From: JAJPJX01 sp964568355
Lineage (GTDB): Bacteria; Acidobacteriota; Terriglobia; Bryobacterales; Bryobacteraceae
Reading direction: 5' to 3'
DNA: 5,471 nt
Assembly: GCA_964568355.1 (NCBI GenBank)
Contig: CAZMRK010000323.1
Span: 1-5,471, forward strand
The notes beneath the pieces are model-generated. The model was not told the DNA's origin. It saw nothing but the letters and a program-made list of their open reading frames with translations, and made no database searches. Below are positions 1 to 5,471 of this stretch, piece by piece; the first letter of the stretch is position 1, and every line of letters begins with the position of its first letter. A program made the position numbers and the translations under genes.

Positions 1-1148
1 GTTTCCAGCAGCTCGGCCCAGCGATTATTGAGGGCCAGCGCCTTGATCTGCCGGCGGATCTCGGTGGGCGGAGCTTCGAGCGCCGCGGGGTCGCTCGAAG
101 CGCGCAGTTCTCCCCAGCGCAGCCCGCGCAGCATCAGGTAGGGCGCCGGGCTGAGCGGCTCCCGCTTGCGCAGGAAGGCAGCCGCGGCGGCGACTCCGGC
201 GATGGCCGCGCTGCGGTCGGCCGGCTCGGTGGCCGCCCGCCCCATCTGGTTCAGATCGAATTTCGGGAACGCCAGCGAGATTTCGCCTACGGCTGCTACG
301 GCTACGGCCCCGGCTTCGCCCGGTTGTTCGGCGGCTTCTGCTTCGGCCTCCTGGGGCGGCGGAGCTTCTTCTACCGGATCGGGCTCGATCTCGCGCTTTT
401 TTTGCAAAAAGCCGTGCACCACGTGGCGCACTTCGCCGATCGCATCCCGCAATTTCCCGAAAGAGGGTGCGACATTGCCGAATTTTTCGTTGCAAAGCTC
501 GTCAAGAGCCGCCAGGCCGGTGAGGCAGGCGTCCAGATTCTTCTCCGCCTCCGCGTAGAAAACCTTAGGCGTCTCGGCGAAGGATTTGTCGAACAGCTCC
601 GGCGCCAGCTTGTGCTCTTTGAGCTGGGCATCGCGCGCGGCTTTCAACTCTTTGGTCTTGGCCTGGTCCTCGTAACCTACCGTACGGGACTCTTTATATT
701 GGTAGAATCCAAAGCCGTCCCGGCACAGCGGAACGTTCTTGACCGCGGCATCCAGCCGCGATCCGACCCATTCGAGCGGGGAGGCCCGGAACTCGGCATC
801 GCCGTCGTCCAGTTCCGGGTACAGATGATCCCAGAAATTGGTGATCAGCCCGTGGCAGAGCGTCAGACCGTCGCGGAGGCCGGCAAAGCCGTTAGTGCGG
901 AGCAGGGAATCGGTGAGCCATGCGGCCAGTTGCAGATCTTTGGACTGGGTGGCGATGGCTTCCTGGGCCAGGCGGATCGCCTGGGAATGGTCGGCGGTCT
1001 TGCGTTCATGCTGCCAGGCGCCCTGGGCCAGCTCATCGTCTTCCCGGCGAGCTTCCTTGATCTTGTCGTAAATGGGGGCGTAGCGGAGATCTTTGCCGCC
1101 GGGATTGTCGCCCGCGATCGGATTCAGGATGTCTTCACGCAGAGGCAT
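1..1148 (-). CDS. tssA: T6SS assembly protein TssA (ImpA_N domain), C-terminus beyond window
   Basis: TssA binds the baseplate and membrane complex and primes and coordinates tube and sheath polymerisation in the cytoplasm. The ATG at 1148 opens a frame that stays open for 382 codons to the left edge, so the 3' end is missing. Residues 1-130 look like an ImpA_N domain: a start like PLREDILNPIAGDNPGGKDL, then an ADHSQAIRLAQEAI helix and a TNFWDHLYPELDDGD segment, which are typical of this family. Residues about 254-285 form a Glu/Ala/Pro-rich linker. Residues about 290-382 include an EPLSPAPYLMLRGLRWGELR segment resembling the VasJ/TssA middle region. The start overlaps the end of tagJ by 14 bp, and a GGAG lies at 1159-1162, 10 nt upstream. 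The missing C-terminus prevents assigning a TssA subclass. The A-run at 397-403 is treated in the findings. Family call is firm. Confidence 0.93.
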   Translation of the reverse strand, partial: MPLREDILNPIAGDNPGGKDLRYAPIYDKIKEARREDDELAQGAWQHERKTADHSQAIRLAQEAIATQSKDLQLAAWLTDSLLRTNGFAGLRDGLTLCHGLITNFWDHLYPELDDGDAEFRASPLEWVGSRLDAAVKNVPLCRDGFGFYQYKESRTVGYEDQAKTKELKAARDAQLKEHKLAPELFDKSFAETPKVFYAEAEKNLDACLTGLAALDELCNEKFGNVAPSFGKLRDAIGEVRHVVHGFLQKKREIEPDPVEEAPPPQEAEAEAAEQPGEAGAVAVAAVGEISLAFPKFDLNQMGRAATEPADRSAAIAGVAAAAAFLRKREPLSPAPYLMLRGLRWGELRASSDPAALEAPPTEIRRQIKALALNNRWAELLE

Positions 1149-1845
1149 CGGAAGCGAACTCCAGGGACCTTATTTCGAGTAGCGGCACTTCCTCGCCATC
1201 CACCACGAACATCTTTTGGCCCACCGGAAATTCGCGGCCCCCGTCGTCCGCTACCCACTCGGTCGAGCGGCCGAGCCACACCGTTTCATCGTCGGACTTC
1301 CAGGAGAAAGGATACACCACGGGAATCAATACCTGTCCGATATCGGTTCCCTGGAAAGTGGGTCCGGTGAGGACCAGGGCCGGAAACCACAGCGTATCAC
1401 GCAGGCGGACCGGCGCCTCCGTCTGCACGGAGGCGATGTGCACGAAGGGAATCCAAAGATACGCGCCGGCGGCAAAAACCTCCAGCCGCGCACCGATGGT
1501 CGAATCGGCATCCTGGATGGACTGGAAAGGCTTTCCGTTCAGCTTGCCGGGCGGCGACGGCGCCGGCGAAACGCTGGGGAATTCCTCTTTGCGAAAAAGA
1601 TCGTGCCGGGTCTTCTCCGCATGCAGCGCGGAAAAATAGAGCACCGCTCCCATTTCCGCCTCCTTCCCGCCTTGGGCGAGAAGGTTCAACTGTTTCGCCG
1701 CACGCTCGAACTGTCCGGAGAAGCAGAGAAGCTCAAAAAGAAACGTGCGCGTTCCGACGTCGGTCGGATGCTCGCGGAGGCGTGCGGCAAGCGCCGCCTC
1801 CGCGTCGCGAACCCGGCCGGCATCAAACAGTTGTTTGGCCGTCAT
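1135..1845 (-). CDS. tagJ: T6SS accessory protein TagJ (ImpE/HsiE family)
   Basis: This 236-residue cytoplasmic protein belongs to the ImpE/TagJ family, whose studied members bind the sheath subunit TssB and help connect it to the ATPase ClpV that disassembles contracted sheath. Residues 1-60 form a TPR-like helical start (MTAKQLFDAGRVRDAEAALAA, then LFELLCFSGQFERAAKQLNLL). The C-terminal half carries the family's conserved block: LEVFAAGAYLWIPF (121-134), RLRDTLWFPALV (147-158), IPVVYPFSW (174-182) and WLGRSTEWV (190-198). I chose the ATG at 1845 because it begins directly at the TPR-like sequence, 7 bp after the hcp stop. An in-frame ATG at 1929 would add 28 unlike residues and overlap hcp by 77 bp. 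No clear Shine-Dalgarno is visible, so translation is probably coupled to hcp. The protein may be a little shorter than usual for the family (from memory, about 260-290). Confidence 0.92.
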   Translation of the reverse strand: MTAKQLFDAGRVRDAEAALAARLREHPTDVGTRTFLFELLCFSGQFERAAKQLNLLAQGGKEAEMGAVLYFSALHAEKTRHDLFRKEEFPSVSPAPSPPGKLNGKPFQSIQDADSTIGARLEVFAAGAYLWIPFVHIASVQTEAPVRLRDTLWFPALVLTGPTFQGTDIGQVLIPVVYPFSWKSDDETVWLGRSTEWVADDGGREFPVGQKMFVVDGEEVPLLEIRSLEFASDASA

Positions 1846-1852
1846 GGGATGC

Positions 1853-2362
1853 TTACGAACCCAGGGACTTGGGGGCGGCGAAGTTGGGCTGGAGCAGCTC
1901 CAGATCGTAGCCCTTGCTGATGGCCGCATCCAGGGAGCCGTCGTCTTTCTCCGGCTTGTACGCGACTTCCACGCCCTGGAAAGCGAAGCTCACCGACTCG
2001 GTCGGGTTTTCGTTGCTGCCGGAGAGCTGCACCGAAGTGATCAGCGCATCCTTCAGGTAAATCCGGAAATAATCCTCCTGCTTATCGCCCACGGGCTTAT
2101 CGTAGACGACGTAGACCTCCTTAAGGATGTCTCCGGAAGCGCAATGGTCGGCCAGCAGCGGCGAGGTCTTATCCAGAACCTTCATGATCGTCAGGTTCGA
2201 GAAATCGGCCCGCCCGGCTTTGGCTTCCTTGCCGGAGGCGCCAGCACCGTAAACGGCGGTCTGGCTTACGCCCCAGCTAAAGGAAAGGACGTCGATGTGG
2301 TCAGGCTTGCTCGTACTCGGCCCGCTCACACCATCAATGAACAGGTATGCGTTAACAGCCAC
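1853..2362 (-). CDS. hcp: T6SS tube protein Hcp
   Basis: Hcp forms stacked hexameric rings that make the inner tube fired by the sheath, and it often carries effectors in its lumen. The 169 residues cover the whole beta-barrel family. The start MAVNAYLFIDGVSG and the DVLSFSWGVSQ strand (24-34) are typical. So are the loop rich in Gly, Lys and Ala (38-52), FSNLTIMKVLDKTSPLL (54-70), VQLSGSNENPTESVSFAFQ (111-129) and VEVAYKP (131-137). The tail DGSLDAAISKGYDLELLQPN resembles the GWD-type tail of many Hcp proteins, and no fused toxin domain is present. The start codon is GTG (2362-2360), preceded by AAGGAG at 2372-2377 with 9 nt spacing. That strong site, after a 65-bp gap from tssC, fits the high Hcp output a tube needs. 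There is no signal peptide. Confidence 0.97.
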   Translation of the reverse strand: MAVNAYLFIDGVSGPSTSKPDHIDVLSFSWGVSQTAVYGAGASGKEAKAGRADFSNLTIMKVLDKTSPLLADHCASGDILKEVYVVYDKPVGDKQEDYFRIYLKDALITSVQLSGSNENPTESVSFAFQGVEVAYKPEKDDGSLDAAISKGYDLELLQPNFAAPKSLGS

Positions 2363-2371
2363 TTTTTGTAA

Positions 2372-2377
2372 CTCCTT
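2372..2377 (-). promoter_or_regulatory. Strong ribosome binding site of hcp (decides the GTG start)
   Basis: AAGGAG at 2377-2372 on the minus strand lies 9 nt before GTG at 2362. No ATG at a comparable position would give a full Hcp N-terminus, so this site fixes the start as GTG. The best match to the Shine-Dalgarno consensus among the operon's genes sits in front of the gene whose product is needed in large amounts. Confidence 0.8.
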
Positions 2378-2401
2378 TTGTCAGACTACGGGGAAGTGTT
2401 T

Positions 2402-2419
2402 CCGGCCGCCGGGGACCGG
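2402..2419 (-). other. GC-rich hairpin in the tssC-hcp intergenic gap
   Basis: On the minus strand CCGGTC and GGCCGG can pair over 6 bp (one G-U pair) around a 6-base loop, starting 8 nt after the tssC stop. No T-run follows, so full termination is not expected. In the only gap within the operon, it could mark an mRNA processing or stabilising structure that lets hcp be expressed differently from tssBC. It is short and in GC-rich DNA, so chance is a real alternative. Confidence 0.3.
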
Positions 2420-2427
2420 GATTCTGG

Positions 2428-3915
2428 CTACTTCGCGGGCGCCGGCAGCTCAGCCACCAGCCGCAGCGAAACGGTTAGCTCATCGAGTTGGAAATGCGGC
2501 CGCAGGAACGCCACGGCGCGATAGACGCCGGGCTTGCCGGGCACCTCCGAGACGTCGACACGCGCTTCCCGAAGCGGGCTGCGGGCCTTCATCTGCGGTG
2601 AGGCATTGTCGTCCGGAACGACGTACCGCAAAATCCAACGATTGAGGAATTGCTCGGCCTCGGTGCGCGACATAAAACTGCCGACTTTATCGCGCATCAT
2701 GGCCTTCAGATAGTGGGCAAAGCGCGAGACGGCCATGATGTAAGGCAATTGGGCCGAAAGGCGCGCATTGGCGTTGGCCGAATCCGTATCGTACGTCTTC
2801 GGCTTCTGGGCGGACTGCACGCTGAAGAAAGCGGCGTAGTCGGTGCCTTTGCAGTGCACCAGAGGCACAAAGCCAAGGTCCGCCAGTTCCTTCTCGCGGC
2901 GATCGGTGATGGGCACTTCGGTGGGGCACTTCATGGCCACGTCACCTTCATCGGTGTAGAAGTTGTGCACCGGCAGGCCGGTCACCAGGCCCCCGCCTTC
3001 CACGCCGCGCATGGCCACGCACATGCCGTACTGCGAGAACGAATTGGTCATGCGGCTGGCCAGGGCATAGGCCGCATTCATCCACAGATACTTGGAGTGG
3101 TCGCTGCCGTCCACGTGCTCCTCATAGGCAAACGCCTCCACCGGCTTGGTGTCTTTGCCGTAAGGCAGGCGGCCCAGGACGCGCGGGAGGCACAGAGCCA
3201 CGTAGCGGGAATCTTCGGTCTGGCGGAAGCTCTTCCACTTGGCATACTCGGTGGTGTCGAAGATCTTGGCCAGATCGCGCGGAGCATCGAGCGAAGTATA
3301 AGTCGGCAGGTTGAACAGGTCCGAATTGGCGGCACTGACGAACGGCGCGTGCGCCGCCGCGGCCACGTTGGATACCTTTTCGAGCAGCTCGATATCTTCG
3401 GGGTGCTTGCCGAACTCGTAGTCTCCCACCAGGGCGCCGAAAGGAGATCCGCCGAAGACGCCGTACTCTTCTTCGTAGACCTTCTTGAACAGGGCGCTCT
3501 GATCGAACTCCGGAGCCCTCTGGAGATCTTTCAGCAGCTCTTTCTTGCCGCAGTTGAGGATCTTGATCTTGAGCTGGGTGCCGGTCTCGCTCTGGTCCAT
3601 CAGGTACTTCACGCCGCGCCAGGTGCCTTCCAGCTTCTGGAACGACGGGTGATGCAGGACCTCGTTCAACTGCAGCGAAATCAGATGATCGATCTGCGCG
3701 ATGCGCGCGTTGATCATCATTTCGGCATCGCGGGCGATGGTCATCGACCCTTCGAGAACCTGCGCGACGAATTCCTTGACCAGGTTTTTGCCACGCTCTT
3801 TAGCCGCCGGCTCGGCGCCGAAACGGCCTTCTTCGACGATCTGATCCAGGAGGGTAGACTCCTGTACCTGCTCGCCGGCGGAAACGGAGGCCTGCGCGCT
3901 TTGTGGATCAGCCAT
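2428..3915 (-). CDS. tssC: T6SS contractile sheath large subunit TssC (VipB/EvpB)
   Basis: TssC assembles with TssB into the cytoplasmic contractile sheath around the Hcp tube. Its 495 residues match the usual length of about 490-500. The sequence is a full EvpB/VipB-type protein. It has an N-terminal helix STLLDQIVEEGRF (20-32) and then LIQ-type helices around 60-90. These are followed by HPSFQKLEGTWRGVKYLMD (89-107), FGALVGDYEFGKHPEDIELL (159-178), LGRLPYGKDTKPVEAFAYEE (247-266), LPVHNFYTDEGDVAMKCPTE (314-333), LGFVPLVHCKGTDYAAFFS (347-365) and LPYIMAVSRFAHYLKAMMRD (390-409). The C-terminal strand region RPHFQLDELTVSLRLVAELP (472-491) is the part that interlocks neighbouring sheath subunits. 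The ATG at 3915 overlaps the tssB stop by 8 bp, and AGAGGA at 3921-3926 lies 5 nt upstream, which supports coupled, near-equimolar expression. No frameshift or missing block is visible. Confidence 0.98.
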   Translation of the reverse strand: MADPQSAQASVSAGEQVQESTLLDQIVEEGRFGAEPAAKERGKNLVKEFVAQVLEGSMTIARDAEMMINARIAQIDHLISLQLNEVLHHPSFQKLEGTWRGVKYLMDQSETGTQLKIKILNCGKKELLKDLQRAPEFDQSALFKKVYEEEYGVFGGSPFGALVGDYEFGKHPEDIELLEKVSNVAAAAHAPFVSAANSDLFNLPTYTSLDAPRDLAKIFDTTEYAKWKSFRQTEDSRYVALCLPRVLGRLPYGKDTKPVEAFAYEEHVDGSDHSKYLWMNAAYALASRMTNSFSQYGMCVAMRGVEGGGLVTGLPVHNFYTDEGDVAMKCPTEVPITDRREKELADLGFVPLVHCKGTDYAAFFSVQSAQKPKTYDTDSANANARLSAQLPYIMAVSRFAHYLKAMMRDKVGSFMSRTEAEQFLNRWILRYVVPDDNASPQMKARSPLREARVDVSEVPGKPGVYRAVAFLRPHFQLDELTVSLRLVAELPAPAK

Positions 3916-4429
3916 TGGATTCCTCTTTCTTTCCGATCTCGCCCTTCAACTTGTCCATCTTCTCGGTACTGTTGACCGCGTCGAGCAACAACTCTTCCAG
4001 CTTGTCGTTGCCCTGCAGGCTGCCCCGCAGGTCCGCCAGACGGGTGCGTAGGTCCAGCAGCTCTTTGAGCGGCTTTACCTGACGGGCCACGTTCTCGGGC
4101 TCGAAGTCGTCCATGCTCTTGAAGTGGAGGTCCACTTTCAAATTCGCCGCGTCCGCTTCCTCGCTGAGTTTATTTTCGACAGAAAACGACAAATGCGGCT
4201 TCATGCCTTCCAACACCGTGTCGAAATTATCGGGATTGACTTCCACGAATTTCCGATCTTTCAGTCTGGGAAGCGGCTGCTCGGGCTGTCCGGTGAAATC
4301 GCCGAGGACCCCGACAACAAACGGGAGCTCTTTGATTTCGATCGCCCCACCGACTTCCACGTCGTATGTGATTTGGACCCGGGGCGAACGCACCCGGTCC
4401 AATTTATGCTGCGTACTTTCTCGTGCCAT
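3908..4429 (-). CDS. tssB: T6SS contractile sheath small subunit TssB (VipA)
   Basis: TssB is the small sheath subunit and pairs with TssC to form the contractile sheath. The 173 residues match the usual length of about 160-175. The N-terminal signature is plain: SPRVQITYDVEVGGAIEIKE (15-34), LPFVVGVLGDFTGQPEQPLP (35-54), DRKFVEVNPDNFDTVL (58-73) and MKPHLSFSVEN (76-86). FKSMDDFEPENVARQVKPLK (103-122) and LLDLRTRLADL (124-134) follow. The C-terminus (about 140-173) is a charged helix rich in Lys, Glu and Asp, the region that in VipA-type proteins packs at the sheath surface. The ATG at 4429 has GGAG at 4435-4438, 5 nt upstream. It is the first gene after the predicted promoter, and its last bases are shared with the tssC start, so it appears to lead the operon. 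Confidence 0.98.
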   Translation of the reverse strand: MARESTQHKLDRVRSPRVQITYDVEVGGAIEIKELPFVVGVLGDFTGQPEQPLPRLKDRKFVEVNPDNFDTVLEGMKPHLSFSVENKLSEEADAANLKVDLHFKSMDDFEPENVARQVKPLKELLDLRTRLADLRGSLQGNDKLEELLLDAVNSTEKMDKLKGEIGKKEESNG

Positions 4430-4443
4430 CGCCTCTCCAGTGA

Positions 4444-4479
4444 CCGGAAAACATCCGACTGAGCCAATAATATTTCCGG
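4444..4479. promoter_or_regulatory. Candidate operator: CCGGAAA/TTTCCGG inverted repeat over the -10 region
   Basis: CCGGAAA at 4444-4450 and TTTCCGG at 4473-4479 form a perfect 7-bp inverted repeat with 22 bp between the arms. The arm centres are 29 bp apart, close to three helical turns. One arm lies in the promoter spacer and the other about 10-16 bp downstream of the predicted start point, so both arms are not on the transcript and an RNA hairpin is unlikely. A dimeric repressor site is a plausible reading, but a single copy of a 7-bp repeat can arise by chance. Confidence 0.35.
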
Positions 4480-4495
4480 CCTTTTAACGCGTCAA
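4467..4495 (-). promoter_or_regulatory. Predicted sigma70-type promoter of the tssBC-hcp-tagJ-tssA unit
   Basis: On the minus strand TTGACG (4495-4490) and TATTAT (4472-4467) are separated by exactly 17 bp. This is five of six consensus bases at each element with ideal spacing. Transcription would start near 4460, leaving a leader of about 30 nt that contains the tssB ribosome binding site. It lies in the only sizeable intergenic gap upstream of the T6SS genes. The strength and start point are inferred from the motif alone. Housekeeping-promoter consensus differs between phyla, but this match is unlikely to be chance at this position. Confidence 0.72.
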
Positions 4496-4507
4496 GTGTT
4501 CCGGGCG

Positions 4508-4530
4508 AGTACTGCGTACTACAACGCAGT
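4508..4530 (-). other. Inverted repeat (dyad or hairpin) between methyltransferase gene and tssB promoter
   Basis: ACTGCGT (4511-4517) and ACGCAGT (4524-4530) are a perfect 7-bp inverted repeat with a 6-base loop, beginning 7 nt after the methyltransferase stop. AGTAC (4508-4512) and GTACT (4516-4520) form an overlapping, mutually exclusive 5-bp foldback. No T-run follows on the minus strand, so it is not a standard intrinsic terminator. Its centre is about 60 bp upstream of the predicted tssB start point, a usual place for an activator. Either a weak terminator/mRNA 3'-end hairpin or a protein-binding dyad is possible. Confidence 0.45.
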
Positions 4531-4537
4531 TCCGTCT

Positions 4538-5471
4538 CTAAAGTGAAACGATAAATCGCCGCCCGATTAATTTACTAACAACCGTCATACATTCCTGCCG
4601 GACTCTTTGCGGGTCGGCTTGCACCCGGCGGGCCAGCTCGTCTGCCAGTTCGCCCAGCGTTCGCTCCCCATTGAGCCCTGCAAGAAAATCCGCTACGGGA
4701 GGTTCCACTCCCATGGACGCCGGAATGCCGCCCGCGAGCAACAGCTTGGTGGCTACCGGCCTCCAGTGGCCGTCCGCCTGCTGGAACTGCTGGTCCAGGC
4801 GGGCATGAGGAGAAAGCCTGGGCCTCGAACCCAACATGGCTTCCCCGGTTCCATGCGACTCCAGAAAATCACATCCGCGGAACGCCTCCGCCATGCTACC
4901 ACCAAAGGGCTCGCGCGGAGCGAGCGGCATATCTTCGATCCGAACCCAGTTCCGGCCTTCGCGGCGGCGCACGGCGAGCAAGCCTCCGTGGACTTTTTCC
5001 ACGCCCCGCTGGCGATAGTAACCCGACCAGCGCGCCAGGGTCTCGGCCTCCGGCTCCCGGGCCGCGCCGTGCATCTGCGAAACGCGGTCGCGGGCATAGT
5101 CGACCGCCTCGCGCGCGTAGGTGTGGAAGATCCAGGCGTCGCAGCCGCTCTCGGCGAGCCATTCCTGGAGGCGGTCCTGCCAGGGCTGTCCGGTCACTTC
5201 CACCCATTCGAAGACCATTTGCAAATAGCCGCCCGGCCGCAGATAGCGCGGAGCTTCCCGCGCCACGCGCCGGCAGTAGAGATCCAGCTCCATACTGTTT
5301 TCGCAGTAGAGCTGGGTGGACGACGGCGTAACAAAAAACGGCGGATTGGCCACGATCAGGTCAAACATCCGGTCCGCAACCGGCTCGAATGTGTCTCCTA
5401 CAAGAAATTCGACGTTTTCTACCCCATTTAGCGCAGTGTTAAATGCTGTAAATTCGGCGGCACGCGGATTG
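4538..5471 (-). CDS. Class I SAM-dependent methyltransferase (small-domain family) with C-terminal winged-helix-like region, N-terminus beyond window
   Basis: The frame is open from the TAG at 4538-4540 to the right edge, giving 310 visible residues. A start at the internal ATG at 5368 would cut away motif-bearing sequence, so the gene is partial at its 5' end. It begins with NPRAAEFTAFNTALNG, the ribose-binding 'D-x-NP-A' region of Rossmann methyltransferases, then VEFLVGDTFEP (19-30) and FDLIVANPPFFV (36-47). NPPF is the catalytic tetrad of enzymes that methylate planar nitrogens, such as the rRNA guanine N2 enzymes RsmC/RlmG or the glutamine N5 enzyme PrmC. The later part (LDLYCRRVAREAPRYLRPGG, GCDAWIFHTY) resembles, from memory, a group of long actinobacterial NPPF methyltransferases of unknown target. 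Residues about 257-310 (PPVADFLAGLNGERTLGELA onwards) look like a small PqqD-like or winged-helix fold. The substrate cannot be told. Nothing links it functionally to the T6SS. Confidence 0.88.
   Translation of the reverse strand, partial: NPRAAEFTAFNTALNGVENVEFLVGDTFEPVADRMFDLIVANPPFFVTPSSTQLYCENSMELDLYCRRVAREAPRYLRPGGYLQMVFEWVEVTGQPWQDRLQEWLAESGCDAWIFHTYAREAVDYARDRVSQMHGAAREPEAETLARWSGYYRQRGVEKVHGGLLAVRRREGRNWVRIEDMPLAPREPFGGSMAEAFRGCDFLESHGTGEAMLGSRPRLSPHARLDQQFQQADGHWRPVATKLLLAGGIPASMGVEPPVADFLAGLNGERTLGELADELARRVQADPQRVRQECMTVVSKLIGRRFIVSL

Noticed and set aside
279..320. Short GCCGTA-type repeats on the minus strand in the tssA linker
   Set aside because: Only three imperfect units encoding Ala-Val. 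This is ordinary low complexity in an interdomain linker.
324..1370. 348-codon plus-strand open frame opposite tssA and the end of tagJ
   Set aside because: It crosses two real minus-strand genes and has low-complexity, Arg/Pro-rich sequence at its end. It is explained as an antisense shadow.
1846..1929. Upstream in-frame ATG that would lengthen TagJ by 28 residues
   Set aside because: The added sequence is unlike the family (Ser/Pro-rich) and lies inside hcp. The ATG at 1845 begins directly at the TPR-like start.
2650..3975. 441-codon plus-strand open frame antisense to tssC
   Set aside because: It is the mirror of a strongly conserved gene in GC-rich DNA. Its product is His/Arg/Gly/Val-rich with no recognisable domain.
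4404..4454. 16-codon upstream open frame (ATG at 4454) overlapping the tssB start out of frame
   Set aside because: There is no ribosome binding site in front of its ATG, and the leader is too short to make an attenuator convincing. It is probably chance.
4607..5431. 274-codon plus-strand open frame opposite the methyltransferase
   Set aside because: The minus-strand frame has clear methyltransferase motifs. This one shows none and is Arg/His-rich.

Overview
The window is a stretch of a type VI secretion system (T6SS) locus in a GC-rich bacterium. Every supported gene is on the minus strand, so the window reads from right to left. The right end (4538-5471) holds most of a class I SAM-dependent methyltransferase whose N-terminus lies outside the window. 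After a 108-bp intergenic stretch come tssB (4429-3908), tssC (3915-2428), hcp (2362-1853), tagJ/impE (1845-1135) and the first 382 codons of tssA (1148 to the left edge).

The T6SS genes look like one transcription unit. tssB and tssC overlap by 8 bp, and tagJ and tssA by 14 bp. hcp and tagJ are 7 bp apart. Only hcp has a real gap in front of it (65 bp), with its own strong ribosome binding site and a GTG start. A sigma70-type promoter (TTGACG, 17 bp, TATTAT) lies just upstream of tssB. Two inverted repeats flank or overlap it and could be operator or terminator elements.

The products fit together as the contractile part of the machine. TssB and TssC polymerise into the sheath, Hcp forms the inner tube, TagJ links the sheath to the recycling ATPase ClpV, and TssA primes and coordinates tube/sheath assembly at the baseplate. 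The baseplate, membrane-complex, ClpV and VgrG genes are not in the window and probably lie beyond the left edge.

The order tssB-tssC-hcp-tagJ matches the Pseudomonas aeruginosa H1-T6SS as I recall it, but here tssA follows tagJ where tssE would be expected. High GC, the T6SS proteins and the methyltransferase architecture would suit an acidobacterium (Bryobacterales/Solibacter-like) or a proteobacterium. I cannot settle the lineage from the sequence alone.

No RNA genes, mobile elements, CRISPR arrays or gene-free stretches over 300 bases were seen. The long plus-strand reading frames are antisense shadows. The most interesting extra signals are the promoter/dyad region before tssB and an exact dnaX-type slippery heptamer followed by a small hairpin inside tssA.
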